This document shows, piece after piece, positions 8,465 through 16,470 of a stretch of 64,000 nucleotides of DNA (positions within the stretch are counted from its first letter, which is position 1; the number at the start of each line of letters is the position of its first letter). Both the position numbers and the translations under genes were made by a program. The stretch comes from DASYLJ01 sp964432595. GTDB taxonomy: Bacteria > Desulfobacterota > Binatia > DP-6. The stretch spans positions 310,001-374,000 of the forward strand of contig CAYSOF010000003.1 in assembly GCA_964432595.1 (NCBI GenBank), written 5' to 3'. The notes under the pieces are model-generated. The model was not told the origin of the DNA, did no database searches, and saw only the letters and a program-made list of their open reading frames with translations.

Positions 8465-9103
8465 TCATGGCGTCGGCGTGCCGCCCGCATCCCGGACGAC
8501 GGCGCTCAGCGTCGCGACCAGCGCCTCGACGAGATCGGCTCTGTCGATGGTGCGGTGGGCGTCGGTGAGCCATCGCAGGAACACGTAGATGCTGCCGTTC
8601 ACGGCGACGTAGAGGGCGGCCGATCCACCGACGACCTCGTAGCGGTCCCGGTGCCGCAGCAGATAGTCGCGCGCCACGTCGCCGATGCGCGTTTCCAGGA
8701 CCGAGAGGACGCCGCCATCGTATACGAGCGGTACGATCGAGAGGGCGTTCCGGACCAGCGGCCGGGCAGGCTCGAGCTCGGCCAGCAAGGCGTAGAGCAC
8801 CCCTCGCAAGACGTCCTGGATGGAGGCTTCGACGTCGGCCATCGAGAGCCGGCGCATCAGCTCCGTGGAATCCAGGATGCCGCGTTCCAGGACGGCGGCG
8901 AGGATCATCTCCTTGTTGGCAAAGTATTGATACAGCGAGCCAACGCTCACGCCGGCCACCTCGGCGACGCGGTTCGTCGAGAAGCCCGCGACCCCCTCGT
9001 CGGCGAGGATCTCGATCGCCGCGTCGATGACGGTGTGCACCATCTCGATGGATCGGCGCTGGCGCGGGATCTTGGTGAGGGAGGCGGTGGGTAGGGCTCT
9101 CAT
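8465..9103 (-). CDS. TetR/AcrR family transcriptional regulator
   Basis: A 212-residue regulator with an N-terminal TetR helix-turn-helix at about residues 39-68 (GFSTNRVAEVAGVSVGSLYQYFANKEMI) followed by an all-helical ligand-binding domain that is not recognisable as a specific subfamily. The ATG at 9103 is chosen because it puts the DNA-binding domain at the usual distance from the N-terminus; the frame is open upstream to 9205 but that part has no TetR similarity. The gene diverges from the secreted M19-like gene, and a dyad with paired direct repeats (9108-9130) sits between them, so autoregulation and control of the neighbour are plausible. The ligand is unknown. Confidence 0.9.
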   Translation of the reverse strand: MRALPTASLTKIPRQRRSIEMVHTVIDAAIEILADEGVAGFSTNRVAEVAGVSVGSLYQYFANKEMILAAVLERGILDSTELMRRLSMADVEASIQDVLRGVLYALLAELEPARPLVRNALSIVPLVYDGGVLSVLETRIGDVARDYLLRHRDRYEVVGGSAALYVAVNGSIYVFLRWLTDAHRTIDRADLVEALVATLSAVVRDAGGTPTP

Positions 9104-9107
9104 GACC

Positions 9108-9130
9108 AATGCGAGTTGAATGCGAGCATT
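9108..9130. promoter_or_regulatory. Candidate TetR operator
   Basis: AATGC-GA-GCATT (9119-9130) is a perfect 5+2+5 dyad; AATGCGAG at 9108-9115 is repeated at 9119-9126. The site is 5-27 bases upstream of the TetR start and ahead of the divergent gene, the usual place for an autoregulatory TetR operator. Binding is inferred. Confidence 0.4.
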
Positions 9131-9153
9131 GCTCGGGTTTAGGGTCGCTGGCA

Positions 9154-11917
9154 ATGCGCGCATCCCTCGAACAGACCAACGATGGCCCTCCGGGGGATGA
9201 CGCACGCCGACGACTCCCGCGGCGCGGTCCCTCGATCGTGGCCCGCCGGCACGGTTTCCATCTGCTCCTGGTCGTCCTCTTCGCCGCGGGTGCGTTCCCG
9301 GTTCCGGCGTGGGGAGGCGCGAGCGAGCCGCGGCTCGGCTGCGACACCGCGTGTCGGAAGCCCGGCGCCATCATCGGTACGACGGGCCGGGACCGCCTGA
9401 TCGGCACCTCGGGCAACGACATCCTGTGCGGACTCGAAGGCGATGATCGCCTGAACGGTCGCGGCGGTGACGATGTCCTCTGCGGCGGGGACGGAGACGA
9501 CGTGCTCGACGGCGGCACCGACGTCGATCATCTCGACGGCGGCCGAGGCGACGACCGAATGCGCGGCGAGCGGGGCGCCGACGTGCTTCTCGGCGGAGCC
9601 GACGCGGACTGGATCGGCGGCGGCGACGGCGACGACTGCATCGAGGGGGGCGACGGCGACGATCGCGTCCGCGGTCGCTCCGGAACCGACACCTGCGTCG
9701 GCGGCGAAGACGTTCGGGGCTGCGAGGCCTCGACCGGTGTCTGCGCCGCCGCCCCCGAGCCCACGGACGGCATCTACGGCTTCGCCAACGGCTGCTTCAC
9801 GGTTGCCGTCGCGGGCGGCCAATACCTGGCGCGGAGCGGCGCGGCCTTCGCCTTCGACCAATCGGATGACGGGCAGGCCACCCCCTTCTTCATGAAGCCG
9901 TCGCGGCTCGGGAGCTATCTCCTCTACGACGACGCCGACGGGCATCTCGTCTCCGACGGCGGCGCGCTCGCGCGCGCGACCGCGCTGCTCTCCGACGTGC
10001 TTCTGGTCGACGACGACTTCGAGTCCGATGCGGAGTGGGACGTCCACGAGGCGAACCACGGCCTGTTTCGCCTGCGCCACCGCAAGACGGGCGGCTACCT
10101 CTCCGCCGACGGGCTGGTGGCGGATCCCGGCGACGCCCGGACCGCGCTCGTGCTGCGACCACGCGCGGGGTGCGCCGCGTTCCCCGAAGAGAAGACGCAC
10201 ACGAGTGGCGCGGTGCAACGGGTCGCGTTCGACGACGGTGACCTCTTCGGCTTCGCCGACGTGCACAGCCACATCTTCCAGAACTTCGCCTTCGGCGGCG
10301 GCGGCATCATCCACGGCGCCCCCTACCACCCCCTCGGCGTCCGGCACGCGCTGCCCAGCTGCGAGCTGTACCACGGGCCCGAAGGGCGAGCCGACCTTGC
10401 CGGGTTCGCCTTCGACAACGGGGGCGCCGACGTTGACGTCGCCGCGTTCTTGCCTGCTCTCCTCTCGGGCCAGCTCGCCGAGTTCAACCACGCGACCGCG
10501 GGCTACCCCGAGTTCACCGACTGGCCCGCGTTCAATCGCTCCACGCACCAGACCCAGTACTACAAGTGGCTCGAGCGCGCGTACCTGAGCGGCATGCGGC
10601 TGGTGGTGCAACACGCCTCCGGCAACCAGATCCTCTGCGATCTCTTCGGCAACAGCGGCATCCAGCCGCTGCGCTACTCCTGCAACGACATGGTCAGCGT
10701 CGACCGTCAGATCCAGGAGGCCTACGCGATGCAGGACTACATCGACGCGCAGGAAGGCGGCCCAGGCCGGGGCTGGTTCCGCATCGTCGTGTCGCCCGCA
10801 GAAGCCCGGGAGGTCATCCTCGACGGCAAGATGGCCGTGGTCCTCGGCATCGAGATCTCGAATCTCTTCGACTGCTTCCTCAGTCCGCCGGCAGGCTTCT
10901 CCCGCTGTACGGAGGCGGACGTCACGACCCGCCTCGACGCCTATTACGACCGCGGTGTGCGCGTGATCTTCCCAGTGCACAAGTACGACAACGCCTTCTC
11001 CGCGGGCGACGGCCAGAAGGGCATCATCGAGCTCGGCAACCTCATCCAGACCGGGCACTATTCGTCCTTCACGCAGGAGTGCGACGAGACGGTCGAGGGC
11101 GGCGGCTTCGACGGCGGCGACGCGCTCGCCTTCCCCGGCGTCAACCGCCCGCGCGCCGACTTCTTCGCGCCGGCGCCCTTCGACTTCTCTCGCTTCTTCG
11201 AGAACATTCTCGGGACCCTCGCCCCCGTGGCGGGCGATATTCTCGTGCCTCCGACTGGCGCGCAGGGCTTCTGCCAGCGCCACGGGATGACCGCGCTGGG
11301 CGAGTTCCTCATGGACGCGATGATGCGCCGCGGAATGATCCCCGACCTGTCGCACCTTCCCCGCAAGTCCTACCGGCGCGCCTACGAGATGCTCGAGGCG
11401 GCCGACTACCCGGCGAGCGACACGCACGGGCGGGACAACAACGGGAGGCTCTACACGATCGGGGGGGATCTCCCAGGCCTGGTTCGACCGCTGCCGCGAT
11501 CCGGGCGAGCCGGCCACGACCGACGACTTCTTCCAGCAGAAGCTGCAGCGCGTTCGCGACCGCGGGGGCTATCCCGCCCTGCCCTTCGGCTTCGACCTGA
11601 ACGGGTTCGCGGGTGCCCAGGCGCCGCGCTTCGGCCCCCGTGGCTGTTCCACCGAGCAGCACGACCCGGTCACGTATCCCTTCACGTCCTTCGCGGGAGA
11701 CGTCACCTTCCACCAACCCGCGATCGGGAGCCGCACGCTCGACTTCAACACCGAGGGCTTCGTGCACATCGGCCTGGTGGCGGAGATGATCGAGGACGTG
11801 CGCGGCGATGGCGTCACGGACGCGGAGCTCGAACCGCTCTTCCGCTCGGCGGAGGCCTACGTGCGGATGTGGGAGAAGGCCGAGCGCCGAAGCGCCGAGA
11901 TTCGGGAGTCGAACTAG
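9154..11917 (+). pseudogene. Secreted RTX-like / beta-trefoil-like / M19 dipeptidase-like protein, frameshifted
   Basis: A secreted protein in three parts: a hydrophobic signal segment (HLLLVVLFAAGAFPVPAWGG), about six Ca-binding-type glycine/aspartate repeats (GGDGDD, GGRGDD pattern), a region resembling a fascin-like beta-trefoil (WDVHEANHGLFRLRHRKTG), and an amidohydrolase like membrane dipeptidases (M19): DVHSH, VVLGIE, PDLSHL and SDTHGRDNN supply candidate metal ligands. At the G7 run 11461-11467 the frame breaks; with six Gs, translation continues coherently (ISQAWFDRCRDPGEP... to a TAG at 11915-11917). Without correction the broken frame runs into the next gene. It may be a true pseudogene or a homopolymer error. 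The start is uncertain: ATG 9109, ATG 9154 and GTG 9238 are all possible, the last giving the most compact signal peptide. Confidence 0.75.
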
Positions 11918-11922
11918 GAGAC

Positions 11923-13035
11923 ATGACGAAGCCCGCCCTCGTCGCCGTGCTCGCGGCCGCCTCCGCATGCCTGGTGCTCACCGGGCCACCTGCCCCGGTT
12001 GCGGCCGCGGAACCCGCGACGATCGCGCCGGCCCGTCGTGTCCGCGCCCTTCCGACCTCGACGGCGCAGCTCCCTGAGACCGTCCCCTGGCGCAACGGCG
12101 AGGAGGTTCCGCTCGACCGGTTCCTGACCGAGAGTCAGACCCGGGCGTTCGTCGTCCTTCACCATGGCGAGCTCGTCACCGAGCGGTACTTCCTCGGAAC
12201 CACCGCGGAGACGCCGCTGCCGTCCTGGTCGGTGGCCAAGGCGATGGCCGGCCTTCTGGTCGGGCAAGCGATCCGGGAACGACGGCTCACCCTCGACACC
12301 CGACTCGTCGACGTCCTGCCGTGGCTGAAGGTCACCGGCCGGAGCCAGGGATACAACAGGATCACCGTTCGCGACCTGCTCGACATGACCTCCGGCATCG
12401 ACGCCCCGGAGGACTACGACCTGACGTCGGGCACCGAGGGAACCGTCGCGATGCTCCTCAGCCCCGACCTCCGCCAGTACGTCCGCTCGCGACGTGACAT
12501 GGTCGCCAAGCCGGGCGGGAGGTTCGAGTACCTGAGCTTCAACACCCAGCTGCTCGCCATGGTCCTCCAGAAGGCGTTCGGGAGGAGCTACGTCGAGGCA
12601 TTCACCCGGCGCCTCTGGCGGCCCGCAGGCGCCGAGTTCCCGGCGACGTGGGACCAGGACGACCGGGGCATCGCCAGGGGCTTCTGCTGCCTGAACGCCG
12701 CCGCACGCGACGTGGCGCGGCTCGGGCTCCTCGTTCTCGACGCCAACGGCTCCCGCTCCGCACCGGTATCCCGCACCTGGCGGAGGCGGCTGCTGACCCC
12801 GCAGCCCCGCATGGACGGAGATTGGGGGTACTCGACGGCCTTCTGGCACCCCGAGGGCGCGGAAGCCGGAACGCGCAGCGCCGATGCGACCGCGATCGGC
12901 ATCCTCGGTCAGTACCTCTACATCAACACCCGAACCGACACCGTCATCGTCAAGATGAGCAGCCACGGCGTCGAGCAGGACGAGCGCGAGACGTTCCGGG
13001 CGCTGCGCTCCATCGCCAACTCCTGGGCGGAGTAG
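11923..13035 (+). CDS. Secreted serine hydrolase, beta-lactamase / 6-aminohexanoate-dimer hydrolase type
   Basis: A 370-residue serine hydrolase with the class C beta-lactamase fold. An N-terminal signal peptide (LVAVLAAASACLVLTGPPAPVAAA) predicts export. The nucleophile is Ser103 in SVAK (S-x-x-K, Lys106), and FEYLSFNTQLLAMVL carries the tyrosine motif as in nylon-oligomer hydrolases and esterases of this group; RDLLDMTSGID is also typical. The ATG is preceded by AGGAG right after the stop of the corrected upstream gene, so the two probably form an operon. Because of the upstream frameshift, the two genes are in one open frame and could be mis-annotated as one protein of about 1300 residues. 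Substrate is unknown; true beta-lactam hydrolysis is unlikely. Confidence 0.88.
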   Translation: MTKPALVAVLAAASACLVLTGPPAPVAAAEPATIAPARRVRALPTSTAQLPETVPWRNGEEVPLDRFLTESQTRAFVVLHHGELVTERYFLGTTAETPLPSWSVAKAMAGLLVGQAIRERRLTLDTRLVDVLPWLKVTGRSQGYNRITVRDLLDMTSGIDAPEDYDLTSGTEGTVAMLLSPDLRQYVRSRRDMVAKPGGRFEYLSFNTQLLAMVLQKAFGRSYVEAFTRRLWRPAGAEFPATWDQDDRGIARGFCCLNAAARDVARLGLLVLDANGSRSAPVSRTWRRRLLTPQPRMDGDWGYSTAFWHPEGAEAGTRSADATAIGILGQYLYINTRTDTVIVKMSSHGVEQDERETFRALRSIANSWAE

Positions 13036-13047
13036 GCGCAAGACGGC

Positions 13048-15396
13048 TCACGGTCCGCCACTGGCGAGCGCCACGGCGGGTGCATCGGCACCGACGGTCT
13101 CGACCACGAAGCGCGCGCGACTCGGTCCGACCGTCACGCGGTGCCCGCCGCCGGACGCGACGTAGCGCACGGCAACGACGACGTCGTCGACGGGTACGTC
13201 GAGCATGGTCTCGCCGTCGGCGGCGAACGGCGCGATCCGCAGCGTGATCACGTCGGTCGGCCGCTCGCCGACCCACTGCATGACGGGACCGAGCGGCACC
13301 ACCGCGCCCTCGCGCAGCCAGAGCGGTAGCGTATCGAGGGGGGCGACGACGTCGTGCCACCGCCCGCCCTCGCGGACGTCCCCCGTCCACCAGTCGGTCC
13401 AGCGGCCGCGCGGCAGATAGACCGCGCGCCGATCGCTCGCATCGGTGATGGGCGCCACCAGCAGGGCTTCGCCGAGCATCCACTGATCGCCGATGCGCCA
13501 GGTGTTCGGATCGTCCTGCCACTCGAGCACCAGCGGCCGCGCCATCGGCAGCGAGCGGGCGACACAGTCCCGCGCCGTTCCCCAGAGATACGGCAGCAAG
13601 CGATAGCGGAGCTGCACGTAGGCGCGGCCGATGCGCAGCACGTCGCCCTCGAACTTGTAGAGCTCGCGGTCGCCCATGCCGTGGATGCGGGCGTGCGACA
13701 GGAACAGCCCCGCCTGCAGCCAGCGCACGAGCAACCTGCCGTCCGGCTGGCCGATGAACCCGCCGATGTCCTGGCTCCAAAACTGGAAGCCGGAGAGCCC
13801 GAAGGAGAGCCCGCCCTCGATCTGCGGAACCAGATTGTGCCAGTTGGCGCTGCTGTCACCGCCCCAGTGCAGCGGATGGCGCTGGCTGCCGGCCCAGGCG
13901 GAGCGTGCCCAGATGAGGTCCTCGCCGGTCGCGGCGCGCGTCATGTCGGCGATCGCCTGGTTGTAGAGCAGCGGGTAGAGGTTGTGGGCGCGGTGACCCG
14001 GGGTGCCATCGTGGTAGACGCCGTCGAGCGGCGCCTGCTCGCCGAAGTCCGCCTTGATGCAGCGCACGCCGAGACGGAAGAGGCGCGCGAGGTGCTCGCC
14101 GTAGACGCGGTGGGCCGCCGGATTCGTCCAGTCGATGCAGCCGACGCGTCCGGAGACGCTCTGCGCGTAGCAGATTCCGACGTCGTATATCCCGCCATCG
14201 CGGTCCCGCACGAAGGCGCCCGCGGAGGCGAGGTCGTCGTAGAGCTGCGAGCCTTCGGGCACGTACGGCAGCTGCCACACGCAGACGCGGACACCCAGCG
14301 CGGCCATCTCGGCCAGGAACGCCGCCGGATCGGGAAAACGGTCGCGCGCGAACTCGAGGTCGCAGCGCCAGTCTTCCGCGAACCAGTGGGTGTCGAGATG
14401 GAGGACGTCCATCGGCACCTCGGCGGCCCGCATGCCCCGCACGACCTCGAGCGCTTCGGCGGCCGACGCGTACGAGATCTTGCTCTGCCAGTAGCCGAAG
14501 CTCCACGTGGGCGGCATTCGCCCCTTGCCGGTGACGTCGGTGTAGCGCGCGAGGATCGTCGGCAGGTCACCGACGAAGAGGTAGTAGTCGAAAAAGTCGT
14601 CCTCGATCGCGATCTGCACGTCGGCCGCCGCCCGGCTGCCGACCCAACACGTCATCCGCGCCGAATGGTTGAAGAAGACTCCGTAGCCGCGCGTGCTCAG
14701 ATAGAAGGGGACGTTCTTGTAGCTGCGCGGGGTGGTCACGCCCAGGGCTTCCACCATCACGAGGTCGATCGTCTGGCCGACCTTGTCGAGCCGGATGAAC
14801 TGCTCGCCGAAGCCGTAGATCGCCTCCTGCGGATGGAGCGAAAAGGACTCGACGGCGAGCGGTCGTCCGTCCGGCAGGGCGCGGCAGATGCCGGTACTGA
14901 ACGCATCCCAGACGAAGCCGGTGAGCGCCAGGTGGTTCTTGTCGCGGCCACCCACGGCGCAGACGTGGCGTCCTCCGGCGGTACGCACGTCCAGTGCCAG
15001 CGGGTCGAGCGCGACGTCCACCTCGAGCGACGCGGTGACGAGACGCACGATCTCCTCGCCCGCCGCCACGCGGACGTCCCGTGGCGGCCGCGGCGCGCCG
15101 ACGACCATCGCCGTGCGGTTGTCGGGCACCCGGTCGCCCTCGGCGTAGCGCACGCGCAGCACGTCGTCGCCGACGACGTCGATCCGGAGCCGCCCGGGTA
15201 GCGACGTCCCGTCGGCGAGCGAAATCCCCGCGGCGCTCGTCCGGATGCGATGGCGTGCCGTGGCGATGGTCGCGAGCTCGACGCCGGTCGGCGTGGCAGC
15301 GACGACGGTCGCGCGCTCTACCGAGGCGCGCACGACCGCACCGCGCTCGAGCTGGCGCGTGTACAGGTCGTCGACGATCGGTGGATCGAATCGCAT
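13048..15396 (-). CDS. Glycoside hydrolase family 31 alpha-glycosidase (YicI-like)
   Basis: A 782-residue GH31 enzyme, close in length to E. coli alpha-xylosidase YicI (772). The order of domains is right: N-terminal beta-sandwich (AIYGFGEQFIRLDK, FYLSTRGYGVFFNHS), the (beta/alpha)8 barrel with PPTWSFGYWQSKISY, MDVLHLDTHWF, nucleophile Asp450 in CIKADFGE and acid/base Asp514 in HWGGDSSANW, then the C-terminal beta domains with a DVPVDDVVV tail. The ATG at 15396 is taken because homology begins there; the open frame reaches further upstream without similarity. No signal peptide, so cytoplasmic. It releases alpha-xylose or alpha-glucose from oligosaccharides; the exact sugar cannot be told from sequence. 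No sugar transporter is adjacent. Confidence 0.9.
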   Translation of the reverse strand: MRFDPPIVDDLYTRQLERGAVVRASVERATVVAATPTGVELATIATARHRIRTSAAGISLADGTSLPGRLRIDVVGDDVLRVRYAEGDRVPDNRTAMVVGAPRPPRDVRVAAGEEIVRLVTASLEVDVALDPLALDVRTAGGRHVCAVGGRDKNHLALTGFVWDAFSTGICRALPDGRPLAVESFSLHPQEAIYGFGEQFIRLDKVGQTIDLVMVEALGVTTPRSYKNVPFYLSTRGYGVFFNHSARMTCWVGSRAAADVQIAIEDDFFDYYLFVGDLPTILARYTDVTGKGRMPPTWSFGYWQSKISYASAAEALEVVRGMRAAEVPMDVLHLDTHWFAEDWRCDLEFARDRFPDPAAFLAEMAALGVRVCVWQLPYVPEGSQLYDDLASAGAFVRDRDGGIYDVGICYAQSVSGRVGCIDWTNPAAHRVYGEHLARLFRLGVRCIKADFGEQAPLDGVYHDGTPGHRAHNLYPLLYNQAIADMTRAATGEDLIWARSAWAGSQRHPLHWGGDSSANWHNLVPQIEGGLSFGLSGFQFWSQDIGGFIGQPDGRLLVRWLQAGLFLSHARIHGMGDRELYKFEGDVLRIGRAYVQLRYRLLPYLWGTARDCVARSLPMARPLVLEWQDDPNTWRIGDQWMLGEALLVAPITDASDRRAVYLPRGRWTDWWTGDVREGGRWHDVVAPLDTLPLWLREGAVVPLGPVMQWVGERPTDVITLRIAPFAADGETMLDVPVDDVVVAVRYVASGGGHRVTVGPSRARFVVETVGADAPAVALASGGP

Positions 15397-15518
15397 CGGG
15401 CTGTCCCCAGGGCGTCGCCGCCATGACGCCTGGCACGGAGCGCTGCTATCCCGCGCGCAGCGGGTTCCGGTCAAGGTTCGAACGCGACGACGAAGAGTGT
15501 TTCCGCCCGTCTGACGCG

Positions 15519-15857
15519 TCAGCTGAAATCGAGCCGCCGGCACACCGGCGGCTCGGGCGCGCGCGGGCAGGCGAAGCGATGACGCACGACGTTCGCGCGA
15601 GCGTCGCCCCAGAGCCCGTTCGGTTGCACCGCCACGCACACCTGGTCGGTGATCTGGAAGCACTCGGGCGCGCCCGGCCGGTACTTGAGGTTCTGGCGGC
15701 AGTACCCGAACGGCCCGTGCCGCAGCGACTCGAAGACGCGCACGTCGGCCCAGCAGTACGTCGACGCAGGATCCCATGGGCTCGGCGCCCACACTCGCGG
15801 CGACGGCTGCGCGGCGGCGACGCCGGCGAGCAGCAGCACGAACCAGATCGCCGCCAT
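15519..15857 (-). CDS. Small secreted cysteine-containing protein (paralogue B)
   Basis: A 112-residue protein starting with a clear signal peptide (MAAIWFVLLLAGVAAAQ). The mature part has seven cysteines; shared marks with its upstream neighbour are TYCWADVRVFESLRHGPF, YCRQNLKYRPG, ECFQITDQVCVAVQ and the C-terminus PEPPVCRRLDFS. I do not recognise the family. Its ATG overlaps the stop of the upstream paralogue by one base (TGATG), so the pair is translated as a unit. The even cysteine spacing suggests disulfides in the periplasm or outside. Function unknown. Confidence 0.75.
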   Translation of the reverse strand: MAAIWFVLLLAGVAAAQPSPRVWAPSPWDPASTYCWADVRVFESLRHGPFGYCRQNLKYRPGAPECFQITDQVCVAVQPNGLWGDARANVVRHRFACPRAPEPPVCRRLDFS

Positions 15858-16252
15858 CAGCTGACGTCGAGCCGCCGGCACACGGGCGGCTCCGGCCCCG
15901 GCGGGCAGGCGAACACGTGGCGCGACACGACGGAGCGCGTGTCGATCCACGTCCCGTCGGACTGCAGCACCGCGCAGACCTGATCGGTGATCTGGAAACA
16001 CTCGAGCCTGCCCGGCGTGTACTTGAGCTTCTGCCGGCAGAAGTCGACGGGCCCGTGCCGCAGCGTCTGGTAGACGCGCAGCTCGATCCAACAGTAGCTC
16101 GGCGCCGCCTGGTACGCGTTGGGCCGTGCGGCCTGACTGCCCGGCGCCGGCACCAGCATGTCGACCCCAGGCTGCGGCCGAATCCGAAACGACGACTGCC
16201 CGAACGCCGTCCCGACCGAGAGAAGCATCAACGCCGCAAGCGCCAAATGCAC
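15857..16252 (-). CDS. Small secreted cysteine-containing protein (paralogue A)
   Basis: A 131-residue product if translation begins at the GTG at 16252 (signal peptide MHLALAALMLLSVGTAFGQ); an ATG at 16228 is the alternative. It is a diverged copy of the next gene: SYCWIELRVYQTLRHGPV, FCRQKLKYTPG, ECFQITDQVCAVLQ and PEPPVCRRLDVS match its paralogue in order and spacing. The cysteines are conserved between the two copies while signal peptide and linker differ, as expected for an old tandem duplication under selection for the folded core. No family recognised and no enzyme motif seen. Confidence 0.7.
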   Translation of the reverse strand: MHLALAALMLLSVGTAFGQSSFRIRPQPGVDMLVPAPGSQAARPNAYQAAPSYCWIELRVYQTLRHGPVDFCRQKLKYTPGRLECFQITDQVCAVLQSDGTWIDTRSVVSRHVFACPPGPEPPVCRRLDVS

Positions 16253-16324
16253 GACGTGACAATCCCATCCCCACCCAAACCTCGCAACGGGTTCAGGATG
16301 GATCTGGTCGATCAAACGGCGGGA

Positions 16325-16462
16325 GCGGCGGGTGCCGGCGGCGGGCGGGTGGCGCTCGAGCGAGCGCATCGGGAGCACGCGGGAGGAGGGCGTGGTGGGC
16401 GGGGTGCCGTGCGATCGCTGCGCGCAGCCGAGCGCCACCCGCCCGCCGCCGGCACCCGCCGC
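16325..16462. repeat. 34-bp perfect inverted repeat
   Basis: Bases 16325-16358 and 16429-16462 are perfect reverse complements (34 of 34), separated by 70 bases that themselves contain partly complementary stretches. The element starts 8 bases beyond the stop of the aldehyde dehydrogenase gene. It could be a long factor-independent or transcription-stabilising hairpin, a small non-autonomous element, or a folded RNA. No U-tract follows and no target-site duplication is evident. Confidence 0.7.
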
Positions 16463-16470
16463 GACCCCCA

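Noticed and set aside
9109..13035. One 1308-residue protein spanning the M19-like and serine hydrolase genes
   Set aside because: The middle stretch is an Arg/Pro-rich out-of-frame read caused by the G7 run. Correcting the run gives two normal genes with a stop, Shine-Dalgarno and start between them.
11923..13035. True beta-lactam resistance gene
   Set aside because: The S-x-x-K and tyrosine motifs fit the broader esterase/nylon-oligomer hydrolase group; the overall sequence is not that of an AmpC enzyme and the neighbours give no resistance context.
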